Below, one piece after another: positions 17,453-25,217 of a DNA stretch of 64,000 bases. The notes beneath the pieces were generated by a model. That model was not told where the DNA came from. It worked only from the letters and a program-made list of their open reading frames with translations, and did no database searches. Origin of the DNA: Vibrio sp. 05-20-BW147 (GTDB lineage Bacteria; Pseudomonadota; Gammaproteobacteria; Enterobacterales; Vibrionaceae); the NCBI RefSeq assembly GCF_013369385.1, contig NZ_SZTO01000007.1:184390-248389 (forward strand), given 5' to 3'. Numbering within the stretch: the first letter of the stretch is position 1; every line of letters begins with the position of its first letter. A program made the translations under genes and the position numbers.

Positions 17453-17860
17453 TTACAAACCCTCAGCAGAAAAGCGTGCACTCCTCGCTTGTGATAAGCT
17501 GCAGTGCGTTTGCGACATCAACTCCGCCAAGGTAATCGCCGGATTTTCCATCACCAAACGCTGTAATTTGTCTTCCAGTGGCTCTAGCTTCTCACTGTGT
17601 GAAGCCAACGCCAATTGCATTTTTTTGACCAAGTAGCTGGCCGAGTTTTCTTCCAAGCGCCTTACTTGGTCATAAAACGCCTGAAGTGCTAAGGCTTCGC
17701 CAGCAATTTGCCAATGGCGAGATCGACGAACGCGCTTAAGTTCACAACCATGATCCGCCGCCACGCTTTTCAAATGCTTTGTCGTCTCTCCACCAATACG
17801 ATGAATCAAGGACGGTAAAGCAATCACAATGATAGTGTCTGCTACTTGCTTTATTTTCAC
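17453..17860 (-). CDS. Ribosome-recycling-factor-like small protein (RRF_GI type)
   Basis: Cytosolic basic protein of 135 residues beginning with GTG at 17860, two bases after the stop of the upstream lipoprotein gene, so the two are co-transcribed and coupled. The N-terminal half contains ALPSLIHRIGGETTKHLKS and RRSRHWQIAGEA, followed by a long helical segment (LEENSASYLVKKMQLALAS). From memory the protein resembles the Vibrio family labelled RRF_GI in Pfam; the relation to true ribosome recycling factor (about 185 residues) is weak and no ribosomal role should be assumed. The HTH-like ITLAELMSQTHCSLSQARSA at the C-terminus may instead suggest nucleic-acid binding. Confidence 0.65.
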   Translation of the reverse strand: MKIKQVADTIIVIALPSLIHRIGGETTKHLKSVAADHGCELKRVRRSRHWQIAGEALALQAFYDQVRRLEENSASYLVKKMQLALASHSEKLEPLEDKLQRLVMENPAITLAELMSQTHCSLSQARSARFSAEGL

Positions 17861-17862
17861 TG

Positions 17863-18237
17863 CTATTCTTCACTGTCCTTCACAATGTCATCATTCGACG
17901 TCAGTTGATAACGCACATGGCCTTGCTCACCGAGAGTAAAAATCCAGACACTATTGTCCGATTCAAATCGATATTGATTTTCGGTCTCTAAAGGCTGTAG
18001 CTGGCTAAGAAACTGCGCCATTTCTTTCTCTGCAATGACAAACGAACCTTGAGAGGTGTTGTTGTCCAGATCATTCGCCACCTCAATTTGCCTGGTCGAC
18101 ACAGGCAGAACATCTGGCAGCCACCCTCTTTCAAAGAGTTGATCCGCTTGAGCATGCTGGTAATTATCATAGTGGCTTTGAACTATATCAGAGCACCCCG
18201 CTAAAACGAGGAGCAAAAGAAGAAAACGCGCTTTCAT
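17863..18237 (-). CDS. Hypothetical lipoprotein
   Basis: Predicted lipoprotein of 124 residues: start MKARF, hydrophobic LLLLLVLAGC lipobox at residue 15, mature N-terminus CSDI. The mature part is acidic and ends in DDIVKDSEE; nothing in it matches a family I know. The start at 18237 is preferred to an ATG four codons upstream because the signal peptide then has standard length and GGATAG lies just upstream. It is first in a two-gene operon with the RRF-like gene. Confidence 0.7.
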   Translation of the reverse strand: MKARFLLLLLVLAGCSDIVQSHYDNYQHAQADQLFERGWLPDVLPVSTRQIEVANDLDNNTSQGSFVIAEKEMAQFLSQLQPLETENQYRFESDNSVWIFTLGEQGHVRYQLTSNDDIVKDSEE

Positions 18238-18426
18238 CGGTCTATCCATTTATTTCAGTGATAACAAGCGAGCAAAAATCGCCAAAACATTCAGCGAAAT
18301 TGTATAAGAAAAACGACTTGGCGTTTGTACCGCTCTGTCAAAGATTGGTAAGAACTAAACTGCTTTTTTCTATTGGTAATAAGGCGTACAGTGCCAACGC
18401 ATTTAAAAACAATGAGGAAGATTAGC

Positions 18427-18933
18427 ATGGCACTATTGTGTGAAACCGAGCGTTTGATTGTTCGCCATTTTGAGCTGAGTGACAGCGATTTCATCATCCA
18501 ACTGCTCAACCAAGCGTCGTTTATTCGCTACATTGCTGATAAAAACGTGCGCACCACCGAAGATGCGATTCAATACCTCACCAACGGCCCCATCGCCAGC
18601 TACCAACACTACGGCTTTGGTTTAAGCATGGTGGCGCTCAAAGCGTGTGGCACGCCTGTGGGTATGTGCGGCGTGCTAAAACGACCAGAGTTGGAACACC
18701 CAGATCTCGGCTACGCGTTTTTAGAAAAACATTGGCGCCAAGGCTATGCAGAAGAAGCCGCCAAAGCAGTATTGGCAAACGCTTTTGAACGTTATCAGTT
18801 GGAGCAGATTTTGGCCGTCACGCTACCAGACAACCAAGCCTCCAATGGATTATTGCAAAAACTCGGCTTTAGCCAACTTGGCACCAAAGAACTCTATGGC
18901 ATGGAGAATAATTTGTACGGTATTGTGGGGTAG
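18427..18933 (+). CDS. GNAT-family N-acetyltransferase (RimJ-like)
   Basis: Cytosolic acetyltransferase of 168 residues of the RimJ/RimL type that acetylates an amine of a protein or small molecule using acetyl-CoA. It starts TERLIVRHFELSDSDFI, the usual RimJ opening, and has the acetyl-CoA loop region YAFLEKHWRQGYAEEAAKAV and the C-terminal motif NQASNGLLQKLGF. The ATG at 18427 has GAGGAAG at ideal distance; an ATG at 18412 overlaps that site. The substrate is unknown. It is transcribed alone. Confidence 0.85.
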   Translation: MALLCETERLIVRHFELSDSDFIIQLLNQASFIRYIADKNVRTTEDAIQYLTNGPIASYQHYGFGLSMVALKACGTPVGMCGVLKRPELEHPDLGYAFLEKHWRQGYAEEAAKAVLANAFERYQLEQILAVTLPDNQASNGLLQKLGFSQLGTKELYGMENNLYGIVG

Positions 18934-19045
18934 CAGATCACGCCAAGCCACACCTTTACTACCATTTCACCTTATCTATCACGATAGCTCCGTCGAACTC
19001 TGACTGGCAAAATGACGACCAACAGCAAGTTAAGTGAATTTCGCC

Positions 19046-19078
19046 GAACGTTTTTCCGCAGATAATGTAAAAACGTTC
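19046..19078. repeat. 10-bp inverted repeat
   Basis: GAACGTTTTT (19046-19055) and its exact complement AAAAACGTTC (19069-19078) with a 13-base spacer. It could serve as a weak terminator after the acetyltransferase or as a protein site upstream of the deacylase. Confidence 0.5.
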
Positions 19079-19131
19079 TTATACTAAAAAGAAAGAGTTG
19101 CGCTTCACTCTTCGAACATCACACAGGTGTA

Positions 19132-19176
19132 ATGGCGCGAAATGACCTTACGAAAATTCGCTCGCCTGATTATATT
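19132..19176 (+). promoter_or_regulatory. Operator plus promoter of the D-aminoacylase gene
   Basis: A 16-base box ATGGCGCGAAATGACC (19132-19147) matches 15 of 16 bases of a box before the outer-membrane gene. It directly abuts a poor -35 (TTACGA, 19148-19153), with a 17-base spacer to -10 TATATT (19171-19176). This geometry is typical of class II activation by an AraC-type regulator, and such a gene lies just downstream. Confidence 0.65.
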
Positions 19177-19273
19177 GAGTTCAACTTCTGAACAACGGTA
19201 ACAAACGATGCGTTTTTTTTCTCAAACCTTCGTTTCCACCTTTTAATCAATGTTAACTAACTGGAATTTTGTG

Positions 19274-20836
19274 ATGAAACCAATAAAACAGTTTGTAAAA
19301 AAAGCGTCAGTGATAAGCCTAAGTCTTCTTTCTCCTTTTGCACTTGCCGCGAGCTACGATACCGTCATCCTAAATGGTAGAGTCATTGACCCAGAAACCA
19401 AATTTGATGCCATTGCCAATATCGGTATCAAGGATAACCAAATTGTCACCATCACGACGGATGCCATCAGCGGCGATAAAACCATTGATGCCACTGGAAA
19501 AGTGGTAGCCCCAGGTTTTATTGATGTTCACGCCCACGGGCAGAATATTGGTGACTATCGCATGCAAGCGATGCAAGGGGTCACCACCATGTTGGAGTTA
19601 GAATCCGGCGTGCTACCCATTTCCAGTTGGTATGATGAGCAAGGCAAGAAGGGATTACCATTGAACTATGGCGCCGCAGCAGGCTGGACATATGCTCGAA
19701 TCGCAACCTTTAGTGGTACCCAACCTGAAGCCACCGCGGACTATTTTCAAAAAGCGCAATCACGCAACGATTGGAAGATGGATATCGCAACCCCTGAGCA
19801 ACAAGAGAAGATTCTTAAGCTGATCGAGCAAGGATTGGATGAAGGAGGCTTAGGCATCGGTATTAATGCTGGCTATGCACCAGGCCATGGACAAAAAGAG
19901 TATTACGCCCTAGCGGAGCTTGCCGCGCAACGAGATGTGGCAACCTATACACACGTTCGCTATGCCAGTAATGCCGAGCCACAAAGCTCTTTTGAAGCGG
20001 TAAAAGAACTCATCGGTAATGCGGCGATTACAGGGGCTCATATGCATTTGTGCCACATTAATAGCACATCACTCAAGGACATCGATACCATTTTACCTAT
20101 GGTCGAGAAAGCCAAAGAACAAGGGATTAATGTTACGGTAGGCGCTTATCCCTACGGTGCAGCAAGTACGGTTGTTGGCGCGGCGATGTTCCAAGGTGAA
20201 GGGTGGCGTGAGCGAATGGGCTCGACTGCAGAAAACTTCCAGCTTGGCAAAGAGCGTATGTCTGAAAAACAATTGGCTGACTATCAAGCGAACAATCCGG
20301 GAACCTTTATTGTTTGGCACTTCCTAGATGAGAATAACCCAGAAGATCTGGCGAAACTGGATGCGTCAATTTTAAGCCCAGATGTACTCATCGAATCCGA
20401 TGAAATGTTCTGGATGCACATGGATGAAGAAGGGCATGTAGACAACTATGCTGGTGATGAATGGCCGTTACCAAAAGATTTATTCTCTCACCCTCGTTCG
20501 AATGGTACTTTTGCCAAAGTGTTGCGTGTGTATGTGAGAGAGCGTGCGTTGCTTTCGATGTCAGAAGCCATTCGTAAGATGACCCTAATGCCTGCGCAGC
20601 TGCTCGAAGATTTCGTTCCGCAGATGAAAAATAAAGGCCGAATTCAACCCAATATGGATGCCGACATTGTTGTCTTTGACCCAGAAACCATCTCTGATGT
20701 CGGTACTTACCAAGATCCAAACCACCCTGCAGTAGGTGTACATTGGTTGCTGGTCAACGGTGAAATCGTGGTGAACAATAGCGAATTAGACACGACAGTG
20801 AAAGCCGGTAAAGCGATTCGCCGTACAAAAAAATAA
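19274..20836 (+). CDS. Secreted N-acyl-D-amino-acid deacylase (amidohydrolase)
   Basis: Exported metal-dependent amidohydrolase of 520 residues that by family removes acyl groups from N-acyl-D-amino acids or D-glutamate derivatives. A signal peptide (VISLSLLSPFALAA) precedes the composite beta-sandwich/TIM-barrel: VILNGRVIDPETKFDAIANI, the metal motif APGFIDVHAHGQN (the usual HxH preceded by D), a cluster GAHMHLCHIN supplying further histidines, and the C-terminal MPAQLLEDFVP with a closing sandwich strand DADIVVFDPETISDVGTYQ. The start at 19274 gives a normal signal peptide; an ATG at 19250 would extend it by eight residues. It is probably controlled by the AraC-family gene downstream through the operator at 19132-19147. 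A role in scavenging D-amino-acid derivatives from peptidoglycan or bacterial debris is inference. Confidence 0.83.
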   Translation: MKPIKQFVKKASVISLSLLSPFALAASYDTVILNGRVIDPETKFDAIANIGIKDNQIVTITTDAISGDKTIDATGKVVAPGFIDVHAHGQNIGDYRMQAMQGVTTMLELESGVLPISSWYDEQGKKGLPLNYGAAAGWTYARIATFSGTQPEATADYFQKAQSRNDWKMDIATPEQQEKILKLIEQGLDEGGLGIGINAGYAPGHGQKEYYALAELAAQRDVATYTHVRYASNAEPQSSFEAVKELIGNAAITGAHMHLCHINSTSLKDIDTILPMVEKAKEQGINVTVGAYPYGAASTVVGAAMFQGEGWRERMGSTAENFQLGKERMSEKQLADYQANNPGTFIVWHFLDENNPEDLAKLDASILSPDVLIESDEMFWMHMDEEGHVDNYAGDEWPLPKDLFSHPRSNGTFAKVLRVYVRERALLSMSEAIRKMTLMPAQLLEDFVPQMKNKGRIQPNMDADIVVFDPETISDVGTYQDPNHPAVGVHWLLVNGEIVVNNSELDTTVKAGKAIRRTKK

Positions 20837-20861
20837 TCCAACAATGTAACCAAAGAGAGTC

Positions 20862-20894
20862 GAAAGCGCGTAGTTCATACTACGCGCTTTCTTT
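20862..20894. terminator. Bidirectional terminator overlapping the AraC stop codon
   Basis: 12-bp perfect stem GAAAGCGCGTAG/CTACGCGCTTTC with a TTCATA loop. The right arm includes the last codons and TAG of the regulator. Confidence 0.85.
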
Positions 20895-21842
20895 ATTGCG
20901 GGTACGATACTGTGCAGGAGTAACACCAGTCCAACGACGAAAAGCACGATTAAAGTTAGACAGATCGTTATAACCACAACACCACGCCACTTCTTCCGAG
21001 GTCATCTTTTCTTCCAAAAGCTGTTTTGCCGTCTCGACCCTCGCCTCATCCCGAAGTGCTTTTAATGACAGGCCCTTCTCCGCCAGTTTTCGCTGCAACG
21101 TTCGTGAGGACATATGAAGAAAACCAGCAAACCAATCGACAGTAAACCACGGCAATATTGCGTACGTATGGGACAAACGCTTAATTCGCTCAACCCAATC
21201 AACCTCATTTGTCGTCAATGAAATGGGTTGATACTCCTTATCAAGCTCGATCTTAATAGCACCGAACGGATGTTCAAAACTGAAGCGTGTATTGGAGAAC
21301 TCAAAAGGAAGTCCTTGTGCCAGGTGTTTCGAAAAGCTCATATAGACGTGCTCTGGAACCCATTCTTTACCCAAAAATAGGCGACACATTGAGAGCAAAG
21401 CGTATGAACGAAACCACTCTGTTTGATCAAAACCGAGCGTCGAAGGATGATAGGCGCCACGATGGCAGAGATACCAATCCCCATGAATTTGCTCCACCCA
21501 AATAACCACGTGGCTGCTCAGCTCTGGGATCATTTGTATCACGGTTTCTATCGCTTGCGACAAATCACCACAACGGCGGATATTACTCTCTAGAGAAGGC
21601 GAGATTTGAGATAAAGTAATCAGCTTCCCGACTTCCAATCCGACTTTCTTATTCGAGTGTCGAACCATCGCCATAAGAAACGACATTAACTGTTGAGAAG
21701 AGAGCCACACTTGGCGAGACTCGATATCATGTGGAATTTGATATTGATCGGCGACCGCTTTCCAGTCAATGCTGTTTTTCTCAAAATACCGGATAAATGG
21801 CAGCAAATTGCTCGAGCTGGTCGTATTAATGTTGTGCGACAT
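20880..21842 (-). CDS. AraC-family regulator of the deacylase / outer-membrane regulon
   Basis: Transcriptional regulator of 320 residues of the OruR/ArgR-like AraC subgroup. An N-terminal ligand-binding domain (about 15-200, GLEVGKLITLSQ, arabinose-binding-like PF12625 type) is followed by a C-terminal double HTH (MSSRTLQRKLAEKGLSLKAL, then EEVAWCCGYNDLSNFNRAFR and the signature RRWTGVTPAQYR). The effector is unknown; an acylated D-amino acid is a reasonable guess from the neighbouring deacylase. A box matching the putative operator lies 12-28 bases before its ATG in the opposite orientation, which suits autorepression. It is convergent with the deacylase. Confidence 0.88.
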   Translation of the reverse strand: MSHNINTTSSSNLLPFIRYFEKNSIDWKAVADQYQIPHDIESRQVWLSSQQLMSFLMAMVRHSNKKVGLEVGKLITLSQISPSLESNIRRCGDLSQAIETVIQMIPELSSHVVIWVEQIHGDWYLCHRGAYHPSTLGFDQTEWFRSYALLSMCRLFLGKEWVPEHVYMSFSKHLAQGLPFEFSNTRFSFEHPFGAIKIELDKEYQPISLTTNEVDWVERIKRLSHTYAILPWFTVDWFAGFLHMSSRTLQRKLAEKGLSLKALRDEARVETAKQLLEEKMTSEEVAWCCGYNDLSNFNRAFRRWTGVTPAQYRTRNKESA

Positions 21843-21854
21843 GATTGCTCATCC

Positions 21855-21870
21855 TTGGCGTAAACTGACC
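21855..21870 (-). promoter_or_regulatory. Putative operator before the AraC-family gene
   Basis: TTGGCGTAAACTGACC on the plus strand matches the box found before the deacylase and the outer-membrane gene. It lies just upstream of the ATG and in the opposite orientation to transcription, suggesting negative autoregulation. Confidence 0.55.
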
Positions 21871-22113
21871 TAATGGTAGAAGATTTACAGCCAATCTTCA
21901 AATCGCTAAAAGCTCTGCAGAGAAAGAGAATGTCGTAGACCACGGCATTGAAAAGGTATTGCGGAAGTCATCAGTGTGTCTTCACCTGTGCGATAGCAAA
22001 AACAACACAGGAGTTAAGATATTGGAAATTAAGTGGGAGTGAGGGTGAAAGGGATCGCTAACAAGAAGAAAACAACATGGGAAGCATCCTTGCTTCGGGG
22101 AAAGTTAGAAAGA

Positions 22114-22869
22114 TTAGAAATACACTTTATAGAAGGCCCACGCTACCGTGTCATCGATGTGGATCGTTTTCTGACTCGATTCCATCTGACCATAAGTGTT
22201 CTCAAGTTTAAACTGCCCCCAGCGTTTACCATCTGCAGAAAGCGGGGTACCGAGTGTTAACGACGTCTTCAAGGTTGATGTCTCGATGCTGCCGTCCATG
22301 TAGGTGTATTCTGGCGAGAACATGAGATAGGTACCATCCGCACCTGGCTTCCAAGAAAGGTACCCAGCTGCCATCCCCCCCATGATATCGCTATCGTTTT
22401 CTCCCATCATTCTACTGAAATTTTCGTCATACTGACCCACCAAAGCTCCGACACGGCCAAACATCACAACATCTTTCACACCGGGGTTAAACATCGCAAC
22501 GGCACCGGCTGCGAGAGTGGTAAAGTTTGCATTATCAATAAGATCGAGAGAAGCTGCCACTCGTGGAACGTGAGGATAAGGTAAGTTAAATACATGAAAA
22601 TACTGTAGACGGCTATCTTTGTATTTTCCTTCTTGGTCCATGGTGCCTTCCAACGTTCCCATGGCCATCTGGCCGTTATCAAGACCAAAACCCAGCGAAG
22701 CCGACAACTTTACATCCCCTTGGTTATTCATGCCGATGTATCCAGAGGTGCTCACCGCTGTCAGATCTGAAGGATCGACTTTTGGTTCATGATCATCATT
22801 GGCGTAAGCCGTTGAAACACACAACGCCAAGAGTGATGCCGTAAAAAGAGGGCTCGCAAAACGTTTCAT
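22114..22869 (-). CDS. Outer-membrane beta-barrel protein
   Basis: Exported protein of 251 residues with a signal peptide (cleavage near CVSTAYA) and alternating amphipathic strands ending in the aromatic C-terminus WAFYKVYF, as needed for BAM-dependent insertion. Mature segments such as GYIGMNNQGDVKLSASLGFG and LMFSPEYTYMDGS are barrel-like. No specific porin family is recognised; it could be a channel for the substrate or product of the deacylase. AGGAGA precedes the ATG at 22869. Two direct-repeat operator boxes 22 bp apart abut its -35 region, so it is probably activated by the adjacent AraC-family protein. Confidence 0.78.
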   Translation of the reverse strand: MKRFASPLFTASLLALCVSTAYANDDHEPKVDPSDLTAVSTSGYIGMNNQGDVKLSASLGFGLDNGQMAMGTLEGTMDQEGKYKDSRLQYFHVFNLPYPHVPRVAASLDLIDNANFTTLAAGAVAMFNPGVKDVVMFGRVGALVGQYDENFSRMMGENDSDIMGGMAAGYLSWKPGADGTYLMFSPEYTYMDGSIETSTLKTSLTLGTPLSADGKRWGQFKLENTYGQMESSQKTIHIDDTVAWAFYKVYF

Positions 22870-22898
22870 AAAGTTCTCCTGTATCAAAACTGTGGAGA

Positions 22899-22965
22899 AC
22901 TATAAGGTGACTCACAACCAAACATTAGGTCATTTCGCGCCAACATAGAGGTCGTTTTACGCCAA
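22899..22965 (-). promoter_or_regulatory. Promoter with two direct-repeat AraC-type boxes
   Basis: Read on the plus strand, GGTCATTTCGCGCCAA (22928-22943) and GGTCGTTTTACGCCAA (22950-22965) agree at 13 of 16 positions and are 22 bp, two helical turns, apart. The inner box abuts a poor -35 (minus strand TAATGT, 22927-22922), with a 17-base spacer to -10 TATAGT (22904-22899). This is the same layout as at the deacylase. Confidence 0.68.
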
Positions 22966-23038
22966 AGAAAATCACCGACCAATTTAATTCTTGTCTACGC
23001 TAACCTTTCTTTTTGTTCTTACAAAAAGCAATCGCTCA

Positions 23039-23464
23039 TCACTTCGCCATCCTTTTCCTTAAACCAATTCGGCTATACCCCGCAGGGAAATCATCAAAAC
23101 GCGTGAATTCTTCAAATCCCAAACTTTGATAAAACTGTGGAGCCTGCCAACTTTGTGTCCAGAGCCACAAGCCAGATAGTGAACATTGTTTCGCGTACTC
23201 CTCGGCTTGAGCCATCAGCTTTTTGCCCATGCCCGTCCCTCGGCATGTCTCATCAACCCAAAGCTCATCAATGTAGAGCCAATCCCAAAGTAAGTCTGCC
23301 GTTAACACTGCAATGAGGTTGCCCTGCTCATCCTCCACCGTCCAATTAAAACGTTCTTTTTGGTAAGGCGGTGCCAAATGCGTTTCACTGTGAGATTCAA
23401 ACCCAGCACTGAGTTGACGCTGCTTACCTTCACCTAAAGGACCTGTCGTGAAATCAATCTTCAT
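23039..23464 (-). CDS. GNAT-family N-acetyltransferase
   Basis: Cytosolic acetyltransferase of 141 residues. The acetyl-CoA signature RGTGMGKKLMAQAEEYA (R/Q-x-x-G-x-G/A) is near residue 80, preceded by the typical beta4 strand LYIDELWVDETC and followed by LWTQSWQAPQFYQSLGFEEF. Substrate unknown. It is transcribed alone, separated from the outer-membrane gene by its own promoter region. Confidence 0.85.
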   Translation of the reverse strand: MKIDFTTGPLGEGKQRQLSAGFESHSETHLAPPYQKERFNWTVEDEQGNLIAVLTADLLWDWLYIDELWVDETCRGTGMGKKLMAQAEEYAKQCSLSGLWLWTQSWQAPQFYQSLGFEEFTRFDDFPAGYSRIGLRKRMAK

Positions 23465-23542
23465 CTTTTTCTCGTTTCTGTTTACCCGTTATGCTGAGCG
23501 CAGAGTATCGCACGGCAGCCGATGAAACCTTTAATTTTATTA

Positions 23543-23670
23543 ATACCCAAACTACTTGGAGTTGTAGGTAGGCGGCAAGTGAGTTCATCTCCTTGAGCAT
23601 AGACAGGCTATGTGATTAGAGGGAAGGAACGAAGCCAACAGCGCGACAGCTTCAAGTAGGAAGGGGGTAT
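23543..23670. repeat. ERIC-like intergenic repeat (128 bp)
   Basis: Imperfect palindrome of 128 bases with complementary ends (ATACCCAAACTACTTGGAG and CTTCAAGTAGGAAGGGGGTAT-type right end). Its core GAGCATAGACAGGCTATGTG resembles the ERIC/IRU consensus core. Length and termini fit this family of non-autonomous palindromic repeats. It lies between two genes and interrupts neither. Confidence 0.75.
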
Positions 23671-23820
23671 CACACTGTTAACTCAATTTGTTTGCCTCAC
23701 CACCTCCCACTTTCATGTATGAAAACAACCGAAACATAGAAAACTTCATTCATATTGATTAGAATGGCACGACAAATTTGTGTTACTCCCATTGAGAAGC
23801 ACAACAATCTGGATTTTTCT

Positions 23821-23850
23821 ATGCCGCCCTGACTTTTGTTGGGGCGGTAT
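23821..23850 (+). promoter_or_regulatory. Hairpin in the rnk leader
   Basis: ATGCCGCCCT (23821-23830) pairs with GGGGCGGTAT (23841-23850), with two G-T wobbles and a 10-base loop, ending 9 bases before AGGAGGA. No T-run follows, so a terminator is unlikely; a role in translation control is possible. Confidence 0.35.
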
Positions 23851-23869
23851 TGCGTTTAGGAGGAATAAA

Positions 23870-24277
23870 ATGTCCAACACTGAATCGATCTGCGTATCAA
23901 CGCTAGACATGGATCGTATTAGCGCACTTCTTGAAAAGATGGCGAACTTATCACCAGAATTGGAGAAGCTGGAAAATGAGTTAGATAGAGCCAACGTGCT
24001 CGCACCACAACAAATGCCCGACAACATCGTTACCATGAACTCAACGGTGCGTTTTACGTTTGTCGGCAGTGACAAAGTCATGGAGAAAACATTAGTCTAC
24101 CCAGACCAAGTTCGTAACCCAGATGACGTTTCTATTTTTGCCCCAGTTGGCAGCGCGTTACTTGGCCTTTCTGTCGGCCAGCAGCTCACATGGCCAATGC
24201 CCGGCGGCGCAGAAAAAACCATCGAAATTCTCGAAGTGACTTACCAACCAGAGCGCATGGGCGAATTTCATTTGTAA
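23870..24277 (+). CDS. rnk: Regulator of nucleoside diphosphate kinase (Rnk), GreA/GreB-like
   Basis: Cytosolic protein of 135 residues, the usual Rnk length. An N-terminal short coiled coil (ISALLEKMANLSPELEKLENEL) replaces the long GreA coiled coil, followed by the FKBP-like GreA/GreB C-terminal domain (VRFTFVGSDKVMEKTLVYP, SIFAPVGSALLGLSVGQ, EILEVTYQPE). Rnk binds RNA polymerase and influences nucleotide metabolism. AGGAGGA precedes the ATG at 23870 with ideal spacing, which rules out in-frame starts further upstream. Weak hairpins flank the gene. Confidence 0.85.
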   Translation: MSNTESICVSTLDMDRISALLEKMANLSPELEKLENELDRANVLAPQQMPDNIVTMNSTVRFTFVGSDKVMEKTLVYPDQVRNPDDVSIFAPVGSALLGLSVGQQLTWPMPGGAEKTIEILEVTYQPERMGEFHL

Positions 24278-24287
24278 TGCTTAAGAC

Positions 24288-24309
24288 AAGAGCCGCAAAA
24301 GCGGCTCTT
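24288..24309 (+). terminator. Terminator after rnk
   Basis: 9-bp perfect stem AAGAGCCGC/GCGGCTCTT with AAAA loop. The following T-run is poor. Confidence 0.65.
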
Positions 24310-24540
24310 AATGGTAATGGTGTATGATTTTCGAGGTATCACAATACCTTTCTTGACCAAATGGCTGTTGTACCGCTTTCAGTTGAAAGAAGGCAAATTC
24401 GCATTGACGCTTTCATTGCTCCATCTTGAATCTCCCCTGAAGTGCATTCATCACTAGCGCTCCTGCCCCGTTAGAGCGATAATCCCGCCCTTTGTTAGCA
24501 CCCAGCTCAACGATAGCAATACAGAAGTAGAAAGACAGCG

Positions 24541-25062
24541 ATGACAACTGAGCCAACAGTCATAATTGGACTGCACAATCCCAAAAGCCCCACCAATGTC
24601 GGCGCAGTGATGCGCGCGGCAGGTTGCTACAACGCCACTCAGGTGCGCTACAACGGCACCCGTTATAGCCGAGCGGCAAGGTTTCAGACCGATACACAAA
24701 ATAGTCATGAGCGGATTGATTTGCTGGAGATGGAAGACCTCACCGCCAGCCTTGACGGCGATGTCGAGATTGTTTGTGTCGAGTTGGTGGTTGGTGCCAC
24801 TGCACTGCCGCATTTCACCCATCCTGAAAAAGCCATTTATCTGTTTGGCCCGGAAGATGGTTCACTGCCGCAAGAGGTGGTCGACAAAGCACATCATGTT
24901 GTTTACATCCCCACGCACGGTTGCATGAATCTCGCCGCAACTGTCAATGTGGTGATGTACGATCGCTTAGCAAAAACACTCGACTCGATAGACGACCACG
25001 CACAAGTTATCGCCAATCGCGATAACAAAAACCGTTTGCGAGTTAAAGAAAGCTGCGATTAG
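24541..25062 (+). CDS. TrmH-family (SPOUT) RNA methyltransferase
   Basis: Predicted 2'-O-methyltransferase of 173 residues using S-adenosylmethionine. The three SpoU motifs are present: motif 1 SPTNVGAVMRAAGCY near residue 15, motif 2 IYLFGPEDGSLPQEV near 100, and motif 3 PTHGCMNLAATVNVVMYDRL near 125, which form the trefoil-knot cofactor site. Short one-domain members of this group include the tRNA wobble enzyme TrmL, but this protein is not a close enough match to assign the target nucleotide. A long perfect stem-loop follows the gene. Confidence 0.85.
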   Translation: MTTEPTVIIGLHNPKSPTNVGAVMRAAGCYNATQVRYNGTRYSRAARFQTDTQNSHERIDLLEMEDLTASLDGDVEIVCVELVVGATALPHFTHPEKAIYLFGPEDGSLPQEVVDKAHHVVYIPTHGCMNLAATVNVVMYDRLAKTLDSIDDHAQVIANRDNKNRLRVKESCD

Positions 25063-25144
25063 AAAACAAGTTTTACCAAGCTCTCGTGTGATAGGGTGTC
25101 ACGACTTACTGACCAAATTTTGGACGATAAAAGAGCAGTAAAAA

Positions 25145-25170
25145 GCGGCGCGATTTTTAAATCGCGCCGC
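25145..25170. terminator. Bidirectional terminator
   Basis: 12-bp perfect stem GCGGCGCGATTT/AAATCGCGCCGC between convergent genes; T/A tracts are weak. Confidence 0.65.
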
Positions 25171-25217
25171 ATTGAAGCTAACTATATGCAGAAGCCAATC
25201 ACAAAACCTTCACTGTG

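Noticed and set aside
19003..19020. Additional copy of the AraC-type operator (TGGCAAAATGACGACC)
   Set aside because: It needs a one-base gap to align and does not lie near a promoter; not counted among the sites.
22033..22260. 75-codon open frame on the plus strand
   Set aside because: It lies mostly antisense to the end of the outer-membrane gene and has no family or ribosome support.
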